From contig JAISUX010000069.1 in NCBI GenBank assembly GCA_031271805.1, positions 24,379-88,378 of the forward strand: a DNA stretch of 64,000 bases, read 5' to 3'. Positions within the stretch are counted from its first letter, which is position 1; the number at the start of each line of letters is the position of its first letter. This stretch comes from Tannerella sp. (GTDB taxonomy: Bacteria; Bacteroidota; Bacteroidia; Bacteroidales; Tannerellaceae). The notes under the pieces were generated by a model that was not told where the DNA came from, did not search any database, and saw nothing but the letters and a program-made list of their open reading frames with translations. This document shows, piece after piece, positions 1 through 7,928 of the stretch. The position numbers and the translations under genes are program-made.

Positions 1-2239
1 GGTTGATGTACCAGTCGGTCTGGAGGTAGCTCGTGTTGCATACTCTGACGTCTGTGCGCACTCCTTCAACTTCCTGGACATACCAAAGAGGGAAGGTGTC
101 GTTGTCGCCGTGGGTGAAAATGATTGCGTTAGGAGCGCAGGATTCAAGGTAATTCCGGCCGAAATCCCGTGCTATATAACGTCCCGAACGGTCGTGATCG
201 TTCCAGGTCTGTGATGCCATTTGCAACGGTACTAACACACACACAAGCGATGCTAAAGCGCTTGAGGCCAGGGGATTAAGCTTAGCCTTCTCAAGCAGTT
301 TCGCTATTCCGGCTACACCGATTCCTATCCAGATACAGAAGGCGTAGAACGAACCGGCATAAGCATAGTCGCGCTCGCGGGGTTGGTAGGGCGTTTGGTT
401 AAGGTAAAGGACAATAGCTATTCCCGTCATAAAGAACAGGAAGAATGTGATCCAAAAACTTTGGATTCCCGTATCTTCTTTTTTCGTCACCTGGAATAGT
501 ATTCCGATGATTCCGAGTAACAGCGGCAGCATATAATAAACGTTATGCCCTTTGTTGTTTGCAATATCGAAAGGCATGTCGTCCTGCGGGCCGACGCGCG
601 CCTCGTCAAGGAATTTGATACCGGTTATCCAGTTGCCGTTGAGCACACTGCCGAAACCCTGTATGTCGTTTTGCCTGCCCGAAAAATTCCACATGAAGTA
701 GCGCCAATACATGAAATTCAGTTGGTAGGCGAAGAAAAAACGCAGGTTCTCGCCGAACGTCGGTTTCATAACCGTTTTTTGCTCACCGCCTTGATTAATA
801 ATTACGGGCGTTCCGGTCACTTGTCCCCACTCTTTGTAGGCCGCGACATAGTTCTGGTCTTGATCGCTGTACATGCGCGGGAACAACATACATGTTTCTT
901 CCAAATAGACAGCCCTTTCGTTCTCGGACGATACGAAATAACGGTCTTTGTCTTCGGGTTTATCCTTGATAACTCGCGTCCATGTAGGTATGCCGCGCTT
1001 TGTTACGGGGGCGAGATAGCGACCTTGCACTTCGCGTTTGATTTCGGAGACGTAGGTGCGTCCGTAAAGCAGCGGGGTCTCGCCGTACTGCTCGCGGGCG
1101 AGGTAGGTGCGAAGCGTGAAGATATCGCTCGGATGGTTTTGGTTCATCGGCGTGTCGGCGCTCGCGCGTATCAATATTAATGCGAAAGACGAATATCCTA
1201 TGACGATGACTACCAGCGATATTAATATCGTATTTAACGCTTTGATATTTATCTTTTTAGATCTGAAAAAGAAGAATGTCAATACGGCGATTATCAGGAT
1301 TCCGATCACGTATCCGTTTCCGATGAAGGGTATTCCGAGTAGCGTGACAGCGAGTATGAAAGCTGTTTTCATACGAACCTGGTGCACTTCCGGGCGCATG
1401 GTTTCCCATATAGCCCAAATCAGTACTCCGGCGATGATTATGACATAAGTGAAAACGCCTGAATTATAGGGCAGTCCTAAGATGTTGACGAAGAACAACT
1501 CGAACAAACCGCAGATTTCAACCAATCCCTGGACAATACCATAGAGCATAATTGCTACCATGGCAAAAGAAATCAGCAGGGCGTAAACCGTGCCCTTGAG
1601 CGTCGGATTTTTGAACTTTTTGTAATAATATACGAGTACTATTGCCGGTATGCAAAGCAAGTTGAGCAAGTGGATACCGATGCTCAATCCCATCAGGTAG
1701 GCAATCAGGATAATCCAGCGGTCGGCGTGCGGTGCGTCGGCATGTTCTTCCCACTTGAGAATGAGCCAGAAGACGACGGCGGTAAACAGCGATGACGAGG
1801 CATAGACCTCGCCTTCGACGGCGCTGAACCAGAATGTGTCGCTGAAAGTATATGCCAGCGAACCGACAAGCCCGCAGCCGAGAATCAGTATCGTCCGCGC
1901 TGTCGTCATTTTCTCGTCTTTCCCGACTATCAGACGGCGTGTAAGATGCGTGATAGTCCAAAACAGGAAAAGTATGGTTAGTGCACTGGCTAAGGCCGAC
2001 ATTGAGTTGACCATTTTTGCAGCGTTTCCCGCGTCGGAGAGGTGTGAAAAAAGATTGGCTACTAACATGAAAAACGGCGCTCCGGGTGGGTGGCCGACCT
2101 CAAGTTTGTATGCTGAAGTTATAAATTCGCCGCAGTCCCAGAAACTTGCCGACGGCTCTATCGTCATCAAATAGACGGTTGCAGCAATCGCAAAAACGAT
2201 GCCGCCTAAAAGATTGTTCGCTAATTTGAATTGTCTCAT
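1..2239 (-). CDS. DUF2723 family membrane glycosyltransferase-like protein (3' part beyond the window)
   Basis: The frame stays open from an ATG at 2239 to the left edge, so about 746 residues are visible and the C-terminus is missing. The N-terminal third is strongly hydrophobic with many membrane spans. Near the N-terminus are a WDCGEF motif (about residues 34-39) and GHPPGAP (49-55), hallmarks of DUF2723. This family is a Bacteroidota branch related to the GT-C protein O-mannosyltransferases, in which an acidic Asp/Glu pair of the first periplasmic loop is important. The likely role is transfer of a lipid-linked sugar at the periplasmic face, possibly in protein O-glycosylation; that role is inference. 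A soluble part with HGDNDTFPLWY lies near the left edge. The gene has its own -7 element inside a palindrome. Confidence 0.85.
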   Translation of the reverse strand, partial: MRQFKLANNLLGGIVFAIAATVYLMTIEPSASFWDCGEFITSAYKLEVGHPPGAPFFMLVANLFSHLSDAGNAAKMVNSMSALASALTILFLFWTITHLTRRLIVGKDEKMTTARTILILGCGLVGSLAYTFSDTFWFSAVEGEVYASSSLFTAVVFWLILKWEEHADAPHADRWIILIAYLMGLSIGIHLLNLLCIPAIVLVYYYKKFKNPTLKGTVYALLISFAMVAIMLYGIVQGLVEICGLFELFFVNILGLPYNSGVFTYVIIIAGVLIWAIWETMRPEVHQVRMKTAFILAVTLLGIPFIGNGYVIGILIIAVLTFFFFRSKKINIKALNTILISLVVIVIGYSSFALILIRASADTPMNQNHPSDIFTLRTYLAREQYGETPLLYGRTYVSEIKREVQGRYLAPVTKRGIPTWTRVIKDKPEDKDRYFVSSENERAVYLEETCMLFPRMYSDQDQNYVAAYKEWGQVTGTPVIINQGGEQKTVMKPTFGENLRFFFAYQLNFMYWRYFMWNFSGRQNDIQGFGSVLNGNWITGIKFLDEARVGPQDDMPFDIANNKGHNVYYMLPLLLGIIGILFQVTKKEDTGIQSFWITFFLFFMTGIAIVLYLNQTPYQPRERDYAYAGSFYAFCIWIGIGVAGIAKLLEKAKLNPLASSALASLVCVLVPLQMASQTWNDHDRSGRYIARDFGRNYLESCAPNAIIFTHGDNDTFPLWYVQEVEGVRTDVRVCNTSYLQTDWYIN

Positions 2240-2263
2240 TTCTATAAATTTATTATCAATCAG

Positions 2264-2287
2264 GGCGCAAAGTTACAAATTTGCGCC
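2264..2287. repeat. Perfect 8-bp inverted repeat overlapping the DUF2723 promoter
   Basis: GGCGCAAA and TTTGCGCC form perfect arms around an 8-base centre. The minus-strand -7 element TAACTTTG (2268-2275) overlaps the left arm. It could be an operator for the DUF2723 gene or a hairpin ending the greA-HIT transcript; there is no clear T run after it. Confidence 0.4.
2268..2275 (-). promoter_or_regulatory. -7 element for the DUF2723 gene
   Basis: TAACTTTG on the minus strand fits the Bacteroidota consensus TAnnTTTG, 28 bases upstream of the ATG at 2239. Confidence 0.6.
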
Positions 2288-2314
2288 GAATTAACAACGA
2301 TTTCCGTTAATTAA

Positions 2315-2719
2315 TTATTGTATGGGCACGATATTCTTGGCAATATCGGCTGCGATTGTTTGAAATTCTTCGACAGTCAACTTCAGTTTGGGATTCTGAA
2401 AAGACATATCGGCTTCTTTGTTCATAGGGATTAGATGGATATGGGCGTGAGGCACTTCGAGGCCTATTACCGCTATCCCGACGCGCTGACAAGGAATCGC
2501 TTTCTTGACGGCAACGGCTATCTTTTTGGCGAAAACCATCATTCGTCCCAACGTTGCATCGTCGATATCAAAGATGTAATCGGTTTCTTTCTTAGGTATG
2601 ACGAGGGTATGCCCCTTAGAGACGGGGTTTATGTCGAGGAAAGCGAAAAACTCGCTGTCTTCGGCTATTTTATAACTTGGGATCTCGCCCGCTGCGATTC
2701 TACTGAATATTGATGCCAT
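2315..2719 (-). CDS. HIT family nucleotide-binding hydrolase
   Basis: This 134-residue protein has the full histidine-triad signature HAHIH (residues about 91-95) after a typical HIT core with FLDINPVSKGHTLVIPKK at about 27-44. HIT proteins hydrolyse adenosine phosphoramidates or dinucleoside polyphosphates in the cytoplasm; the exact substrate cannot be read here. Length is normal for the family. It follows greA on the same strand with a 20-base gap, so the two are probably cotranscribed, an arrangement common in Bacteroidales. Confidence 0.92.
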   Translation of the reverse strand: MASIFSRIAAGEIPSYKIAEDSEFFAFLDINPVSKGHTLVIPKKETDYIFDIDDATLGRMMVFAKKIAVAVKKAIPCQRVGIAVIGLEVPHAHIHLIPMNKEADMSFQNPKLKLTVEEFQTIAADIAKNIVPIQ

Positions 2720-2739
2720 AATTAATGATTTTTAAGTGT

Positions 2740-3216
2740 TTATATTCCAAGCGTTATCTCTAAAATTTCAAAATTAAATACGCCCGAAGGCACCTGGATA
2801 TCGACTTTGTCGCCGACCTTCTTGCCCATCAACCCTTTTGCGATGGGGGTGCTGACGGCTATCTTATTCTCCTTCAGGTTAGCCTCGGAATCCGACACGA
2901 TTGTGTAGGCCATTGTCGCCTTAGTCCTTGTGTTACGAATCTTTACCTTATTCATTATCTGTACGACATCGGTATTGAGTTGCGATTCGTCGATGAGGCG
3001 CGCATTCGAGATCATTGCCTTCAGTTGGGCGATTTTGGCCTCAAGCATTCCTTGCGCTTCGCGTGCGGCGTCGTACTCGGCGTTCTCCGACAGGTCGCCC
3101 TTATCACGCGCTTCGGCGATCTGTGCCGAAATCTCAGGACGTCGTACCGATTCCAAATAATTTATCTCGGCTATAATTTTATTATAACCTTCTTCTGTCA
3201 TATATGTAACAGCCAT
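2740..3216 (-). CDS. greA: Transcription elongation factor GreA
   Basis: 158 residues with the GreA layout: an N-terminal antiparallel coiled coil (about residues 1-75, with YLESVRRPEIS, ARDKGDLSENAEYDAARE and AQLKAMI) and a C-terminal FKBP-like domain (SDSEANLKENKIAVSTPIAKGLMGKKVGD). The acidic tip of the coiled coil (DLSENAEYD) is the part that enters the RNA polymerase secondary channel and stimulates transcript cleavage in backtracked complexes. Length matches the family (about 155-160). First gene of a short operon with the HIT gene; a -7 element lies about 90 bases upstream. Confidence 0.97.
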   Translation of the reverse strand: MAVTYMTEEGYNKIIAEINYLESVRRPEISAQIAEARDKGDLSENAEYDAAREAQGMLEAKIAQLKAMISNARLIDESQLNTDVVQIMNKVKIRNTRTKATMAYTIVSDSEANLKENKIAVSTPIAKGLMGKKVGDKVDIQVPSGVFNFEILEITLGI

Positions 3217-3303
3217 AACTCTTTTTCCTTTCTTTACTAAATGAATAAAAAAAGAATCCCGACCGTATTATTAGCCGGAACTCTTATTGCTCATAATTTC
3301 AGG

Positions 3304-3311
3304 CAAAGGTA
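3304..3311 (-). promoter_or_regulatory. -7 element for greA
   Basis: TACCTTTG on the minus strand, a match to TAnnTTTG, 88 bases upstream of the greA start. Confidence 0.55.
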
Positions 3312-3362
3312 CGGAATTATTTTTAATCCCGCAAATTTTCCGATATGCTTTACAACATATTT

Positions 3363-4523
3363 TTAAAATGCTGCTTTTATATCGTCCTCAAGCGTATCAA
3401 CCGATTCGATGCGCTTAATCATTATGCCTTTGCTGTTGATAAGGAAGAGCGCCGGCAACTGTCGCACGTTGTAGATGGCCGCTGTTGAAGAATATATCGA
3501 CTGCGGGTCGCGGACGCTTATCCATGGGATATTCGATGCGGCATTGCGCCAGAAATGGGCGTCGCTGTCTAATGAGATCTGGTAGATTTCAAAACCCTTG
3601 TTGTGATATTTATCGTACAGATCGTTGAGGCGCATGTTAAACCCTGCCGACCATTCGGTTTGATAGGCGGTGAAGTTTAGCAATACGGCCTTGTTCAGGG
3701 CGATATCGCTCAATTTGACTTTCTTCCCTTCGATATTAGGCAGCTCTACGTCAATGTAGTTTACTTCCTTGGCGTTCTGAAAATCGAGAGTTCGTTGACG
3801 CTCGCCGCGGATTATTTTCTGCGACTGCAGGGCAAGCGATTCCAACTGCTTGGTGCGGGGACTTTCGGGGTAATATGTCTTGTAACTTGTTGCCACCGCA
3901 CCGTAGGCCTTCGAGTCGTTACGGTCATAAAGGTCGTAGAACCATAATCCGTCAATCTGCTGAAACAGAGCGAAATAAGCGGCAGGCGACTTGGGTGCGC
4001 CGAAGATATATTTCTTTACCGTCTCTTTATAAGCATTTACGGCCTTGATGACGCTCTCCTGATAGGTCGTGTCGGGAATCAGATTCATACCGAAACGGTC
4101 GCGTAGTTTGCGTAATTCCTGATTAGCATCGAGTTGTGCAAGGGTTATTTCCTTGAAAGCTTTGCCGTTTTCCGAACCATCGACCGAATAAGAAGTCGCG
4201 AAGTTGTGAGCGTCGGCCGTGAACGTGACCGTTTCAACCGAGTCGATAGCAAAATGTATCAATTGGTTGTTCAACTTGAGACGGTAGAAGTCCGGATATT
4301 CGGGACGCGGCTGGCGGAAAACAAATTTCCCGTCAGGCTTGAGCTTGAGTGAGTCCAACAAGATCGTAGTAGATAATCCCGTGTTCTCAAGGTAAAGAGT
4401 CTGCCCGTTTGCGCCGGCTATAGTACCCTTTACCGTAAACTTATTCGTTTCGCGACAACCATTGGTCGTCATGATTAATAAACTTATTATCAGAAGTTTA
4501 TATAATAAATTGCCTTTAGTCAT
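3363..4523 (-). CDS. Thioredoxin-fold lipoprotein (DUF4369 + TlpA-like domain) lacking CXXC
   Basis: The open frame extends further upstream, but the ATG at 4523 (386 residues) is preferred: it gives a signal peptide ending in Cys23 (TTNGC), and the -7 element lies just before it. The N-terminal half resembles the DUF4369 domain that precedes TlpA/AhpC-like domains in Bacteroidota (TVKGTIAGANGQTLYLEN). The C-terminal part, about residues 240-386, is a thioredoxin fold (ALNKAVLLNFTAYQTEW, FEIYQISLDSD, and the cis-Pro region VRQLPALFLIN). The redox CXXC expected after LLNFTAYQ is absent: the stretch reads TEWSAGFN with no cysteine. It is therefore unlikely to be a thiol oxidoreductase and may bind a ligand or partner. 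Single-gene transcript, divergent from the kdsD-like gene. Confidence 0.85.
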   Translation of the reverse strand: MTKGNLLYKLLIISLLIMTTNGCRETNKFTVKGTIAGANGQTLYLENTGLSTTILLDSLKLKPDGKFVFRQPRPEYPDFYRLKLNNQLIHFAIDSVETVTFTADAHNFATSYSVDGSENGKAFKEITLAQLDANQELRKLRDRFGMNLIPDTTYQESVIKAVNAYKETVKKYIFGAPKSPAAYFALFQQIDGLWFYDLYDRNDSKAYGAVATSYKTYYPESPRTKQLESLALQSQKIIRGERQRTLDFQNAKEVNYIDVELPNIEGKKVKLSDIALNKAVLLNFTAYQTEWSAGFNMRLNDLYDKYHNKGFEIYQISLDSDAHFWRNAASNIPWISVRDPQSIYSSTAAIYNVRQLPALFLINSKGIMIKRIESVDTLEDDIKAAF

Positions 4524-4561
4524 AATATCAAGATTATTCAAAAATATATAAATCATGGTCG

Positions 4562-4569
4562 CAAAGATA
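4562..4569 (-). promoter_or_regulatory. -7 element for the TlpA-like lipoprotein gene
   Basis: TATCTTTG on the minus strand, 39 bases before the ATG at 4523. It makes the longer upstream reading frame (to 4793) untenable. Confidence 0.65.
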
Positions 4570-4610
4570 CAATTTAATTTAAATATTATAGAATAAATGA
4601 AAAAAAATCG

Positions 4611-4618
4611 TACTTTTG
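4611..4618 (+). promoter_or_regulatory. -7 element for the kdsD-like/pfkB operon
   Basis: TACTTTTG, 27 bases before the ATG at 4645. It lies inside the longer open frame that begins at 4597 and so decides the start at 4645. Confidence 0.7.
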
Positions 4619-4644
4619 CAGTGTTAAATTTTTTTTTTGCCATC

Positions 4645-5259
4645 ATGAATGAAGATATAAAATCTATTATAAAACTTGAATCTGAGGCGATTCTCGGAAT
4701 ACCTGTAACGAGTGCATACGAGCAGGCTGTCGATTTGATCTGCGAGCAGGTCAATCGTCGAGGTGGGACGCTGATAACAAGCGGTATGGGCAAAGCCGGT
4801 CAGATTGCGATGAATATTGCTACCACATTCAGTTCGACCGGCACGCCCGCATATTTTTTGCATCCGAGCGAAGCGCAACACGGCGATCTCGGGATACTTC
4901 GTCCGAATGATGTAATGCTGTTGATATCCAATTCGGGCAAGACGCGCGAGTTGCTCGAACTGATGTCCTTGTCGCGCAACCTTGTTGCCGACGTGAAGTT
5001 CATCGTTATAACATCTAAGCCCGACAGTCCGCTTGCCGAGGCCGCCGATATCTGCCTTTTGACCGGCGCTCCGGCGGAAGTATGCGCCCTCGGACTGACA
5101 CCTACGACTTCTACTACCGTGATGACGGTAATAGGCGATATATTAGTTGTCAGTGTGATGAAGAAAATAAATTTCACTGCCGACGACTATGCGAAGCGGC
5201 ATCACGGCGGATATCTCGGCGAGAAAAGCCGTGAGCAATGTCTCATTGCCCATCCTTAA
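4645..5259 (+). CDS. kdsD: SIS-domain sugar isomerase, probable single-domain arabinose-5-phosphate isomerase (KdsD-like)
   Basis: From the ATG at 4645 the protein has 204 residues and is a single SIS domain. Visible motifs are TSGMGKAG (phosphosugar loop), HPSEAQHGDLG and SNSGKT, the combination typical of KpsF/GutQ/KdsD enzymes. These interconvert ribulose 5-phosphate and arabinose 5-phosphate in the first step of Kdo synthesis. E. coli KdsD (about 328 residues) carries two CBS domains after the SIS domain; these are missing here. SIS-only versions are known in Bacteroides, so this is probably the native form rather than a truncation. It starts 12 bases before the PfkB gene ends its leader, so the two are likely one operon. 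Confidence 0.82.
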   Translation: MNEDIKSIIKLESEAILGIPVTSAYEQAVDLICEQVNRRGGTLITSGMGKAGQIAMNIATTFSSTGTPAYFLHPSEAQHGDLGILRPNDVMLLISNSGKTRELLELMSLSRNLVADVKFIVITSKPDSPLAEAADICLLTGAPAEVCALGLTPTTSTTVMTVIGDILVVSVMKKINFTADDYAKRHHGGYLGEKSREQCLIAHP

Positions 5260-5271
5260 AATATTCGACTT

Positions 5272-6201
5272 ATGCGTAAGGTAATCGGGATAGGCGAAAC
5301 GATACTTGATATAATTTTCGAGGGAGAGCAACCGCAACGGGCGGTAGTCGGCGGCTCGGTGCTTAACGGTATGATTTCGCTCGCACGACTTGGCGTGCCG
5401 GTAACATTTATCAGCGAAGTGGGCGACGACCGCGTAGGCAAGACGGTCTGCAACTTTATGCGTGAGAATGGCATTGATACTCACTTAATCGACTGTTTTA
5501 AGGGACGGAAAAGTCCGGTATCGCTGGCTTTCCTCGGAGCCGACAAGAGCGCCGAATATGTCTTTCATACCGATTACCCTGCCGAGCGTCTCCAGATGCC
5601 TTTTCCCGAAATAAATTGTGATGACATCTTTGTCTTTGGTTCGTTCTATGCGATTAATCCTTCGTATCGCCGCCGTTTCACGGAGTTCCTCGAATATGCC
5701 CGCAAACAAGGCGCCTTGCTTTATTACGACCCCAATTTTCGCCCTTCTCATAAAGGCGATATGGATTTTCTACGCCGGGCTGTGGCCGAAAACTGCCACT
5801 ATGCGAGCATAGTACGCGGCTCGAATGAAGACTTTCAATGCCTTTATAATAAGGCTAATATGAAAGAGGTGTATGAGAATATCATCAAACCTTGTTGTGA
5901 AAATTTCCTTACGACGCATGGGTCTGAAGGCGTACATATTTACACCGCTCGTTTCGAGGCTCATTTCCCGTCCCGTCCCCTGACGCCTGTCAGTACGATA
6001 GGAGCAGGCGACAATTTCAACGCCGGAATCGTTTACGGGATAATGAAGTACGGCGTAAAAAATCAGGATATTCCCAATCTGTCGGAGGGCGATTGGGCGA
6101 AAATAATCCGATGCGGCATAGACCTGTCGGCTGAGGTATGTTGCAGCTATTCCAATTATATTTCCCCCGACTTTGCCGAACGTTATCCGAAATCAAACTA
6201 A
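5272..6201 (+). CDS. PfkB-family sugar kinase
   Basis: 309 residues with both PfkB signatures: the N-terminal Gly-rich GGSVLNGMISLARLG (about 27-41) and the C-terminal GAGDNFNAG (about 244-252), whose Asp247 would be the catalytic base. The family phosphorylates sugars such as fructose, ribose or 2-keto-3-deoxygluconate. The substrate cannot be decided here; annotation as fructokinase is common for close relatives. It lies 12 bases after the KdsD-like gene on the same strand, which suggests coupled sugar-phosphate metabolism. Its last bases overlap the end of the convergent outer-membrane protein gene by four bases. Confidence 0.88.
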   Translation: MRKVIGIGETILDIIFEGEQPQRAVVGGSVLNGMISLARLGVPVTFISEVGDDRVGKTVCNFMRENGIDTHLIDCFKGRKSPVSLAFLGADKSAEYVFHTDYPAERLQMPFPEINCDDIFVFGSFYAINPSYRRRFTEFLEYARKQGALLYYDPNFRPSHKGDMDFLRRAVAENCHYASIVRGSNEDFQCLYNKANMKEVYENIIKPCCENFLTTHGSEGVHIYTARFEAHFPSRPLTPVSTIGAGDNFNAGIVYGIMKYGVKNQDIPNLSEGDWAKIIRCGIDLSAEVCCSYSNYISPDFAERYPKSN

Positions 6202-6701
6202 AATCTGATGGAAATACCTCCGCTGAAATTATTGTAACCCGTGCTTGCCTCGGCGAAGACGCCAAGCCAGTTAGTCAGGTAATAACGCCCGCCGACGTGA
6301 AAATAGAGGGCGAATTGCGCCGAGTCTTTATCTTTTTTAAATGTTTGGATATTGAAATTAGGATCAATGCCGGCGTAGGTGTCGAAGCGGTCAAAGAATT
6401 GATAATGAACGTTTAACCTTACGCCAATGATGTATATCTTTTGGACTTCGGCGCCTAACAATTCCTTGTAATATCCGCCGAAAACGCCTCCGCCGAGCGT
6501 ACATTCGTCCCTGAAAAGTTTTGAGAGGCCGTATTCGTAGAACGCCGACACGGCCGTCTTGTTATCATTTCCTAACTTGACGCCCATGTTCAGGCCAATA
6601 AGGCTGTTCCCTTGCTCGAAGGTATAGAGGTCGTCGAATTGCGCATTAGCCGTTGATGAGAAGGCTATTAGTAATAATGAGATGAATATCAATCTGTTCA
6701 T
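6198..6701 (-). CDS. Small outer-membrane beta-barrel protein, unknown function
   Basis: 167 residues with a signal peptide (about 1-20, cleavage after ANA) and alternating amphipathic strands rich in aromatic residues. It ends in a terminal phenylalanine (SIRF), the usual C-terminal signal for barrel assembly by BamA. The size fits an eight-strand barrel. No family was recognised. It lies 18 bases after the metallophosphoesterase gene, so it is probably the last gene of that operon. Function unknown. Confidence 0.7.
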   Translation of the reverse strand: MNRLIFISLLLIAFSSTANAQFDDLYTFEQGNSLIGLNMGVKLGNDNKTAVSAFYEYGLSKLFRDECTLGGGVFGGYYKELLGAEVQKIYIIGVRLNVHYQFFDRFDTYAGIDPNFNIQTFKKDKDSAQFALYFHVGGRYYLTNWLGVFAEASTGYNNFSGGISIRF

Positions 6702-6719
6702 GTCTTGTATGATTAAAAA

Positions 6720-7865
6720 TTATTTTTCTTGTTCAGGGTCAAACACTATGTGAAGCACAACGATTTCGGAGTGGGTGCCGATGCGGTATGGCGGGCCGGC
6801 GCAACCGGCTCCGGAGGTGACGAAGAATTGCGTGTTGCCTTTGCGATAGTAGCCGTAGGGACATTCATAAATTAAATGCAGGAACAGCGAGTAAGGCCAT
6901 ATTTGGCCGTTATGGGTATGGCCGAGCAATCCTAAGTCGGCGTGATTCATTGCAATCTCGTTGAGGCGGTTGGGTTGGTGGTCGAGTACGATGATAGGCT
7001 TGAGGCTATCGATGCCATGTATCAGCGCCGACAGTGGGGCGCGGTTGCGGTGGTTGATGTAGTCGTCGCGGCCAATGAGGTAAAACGATGAATCGGGCGG
7101 GCAAATGACGGAATCTATTAAAAGTTTGATTCCGGTTTTTTCTATCCATCGCAGTTTCGCAAAGCGATTGGCGCGGTATTCGTGATTGCCGAGGGTCATG
7201 TAAACGCCAAGCGGGGCGTTCAGTTCGCGCAGGTCGTCCTCAATATGTTCCTTCTCGGCGAAACGAGTCTCGTAGTCTATGATATCGCCGACTATTACTA
7301 TCATATCGGGGTTCTGCTCGTTGCAGAGGCCGACTATTCGGCGCACATGGCTCTTGCGTATCATCTCGCCGATATGCCAGTCGGCCGTCATTACGAGCGT
7401 CAGGCTGTCGCGTCCGGCCGCCTGCTTGGGAATTGTCATATAGACATGCTGTACGGTTGGGTATTTGACGTTGTAGTATCCGTCGCGCATCAACCAAGCT
7501 ATTCCGGCGGTTATCAATACAAAGAGTGCAATTTTGATCTTGTCCCAGTACAAATTGACGAATATCGGGTACCACGCCCATTCCTTGTTGGCGAGATGCA
7601 GGATTTGAAGGATAAGGATGGCTAATGAGATGTAAATCGAAGCGATATACCAAGTGTTGCAAAGCAGCATCAGGAGGATGAAAATCTTGTCGGGCAGGTA
7701 GTTATGAAAAATAAAGCCCGTGAAGAATACGACTATTTCGAGTATAAGGATGATAGCAAAGGGAATTTGGACGCTCTTCTTATTCGGAAGAGCCTGTCGG
7801 CCGCGCCAGAAAATATACGCACTGAATATTATCTGCCCAAATATTGATTGAAAAAAAACTCTCAT
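6720..7865 (-). CDS. Membrane-anchored metallophosphoesterase (YkuE-like), copy 1
   Basis: 381 residues. The N-terminal half holds about four transmembrane segments. The C-terminal domain carries the calcineurin-like metal-binding set in order: TADWHIG (D-x-H), VGDIIDYE (GD), LGNHEYR (GNHE), LDHQP and LGHTHNGQ (GHTH). All dinuclear metal ligands appear present, so it should be active. The YkuE-like branch acts on phosphoesters or pyrophosphates, sometimes of lipids (UDP-diacylglucosamine in YkuE/LpxG-type enzymes); the substrate here is unknown. A second copy with the same layout lies directly upstream. A -7 element sits 29 bases before the start. Confidence 0.88.
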   Translation of the reverse strand: MRVFFQSIFGQIIFSAYIFWRGRQALPNKKSVQIPFAIILILEIVVFFTGFIFHNYLPDKIFILLMLLCNTWYIASIYISLAILILQILHLANKEWAWYPIFVNLYWDKIKIALFVLITAGIAWLMRDGYYNVKYPTVQHVYMTIPKQAAGRDSLTLVMTADWHIGEMIRKSHVRRIVGLCNEQNPDMIVIVGDIIDYETRFAEKEHIEDDLRELNAPLGVYMTLGNHEYRANRFAKLRWIEKTGIKLLIDSVICPPDSSFYLIGRDDYINHRNRAPLSALIHGIDSLKPIIVLDHQPNRLNEIAMNHADLGLLGHTHNGQIWPYSLFLHLIYECPYGYYRKGNTQFFVTSGAGCAGPPYRIGTHSEIVVLHIVFDPEQEK

Positions 7866-7893
7866 TGCCTAAAAGGTGTTGTTATAACGCCTG

Positions 7894-7901
7894 CAAAGAT
7901 A
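7894..7901 (-). promoter_or_regulatory. -7 element for metallophosphoesterase copy 1
   Basis: TATCTTTG on the minus strand in the 63-base gap between the two metallophosphoesterase genes. Confidence 0.6.
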
Positions 7902-7928
7902 CGCAATGTTTTTTAAATAGGCATATTT

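Noticed and set aside
4523..4793. N-terminal extension of the TlpA-like lipoprotein up to 4793
   Set aside because: It would overlap two divergent promoters and the KdsD-like gene, and would bury the lipoprotein signal peptide.
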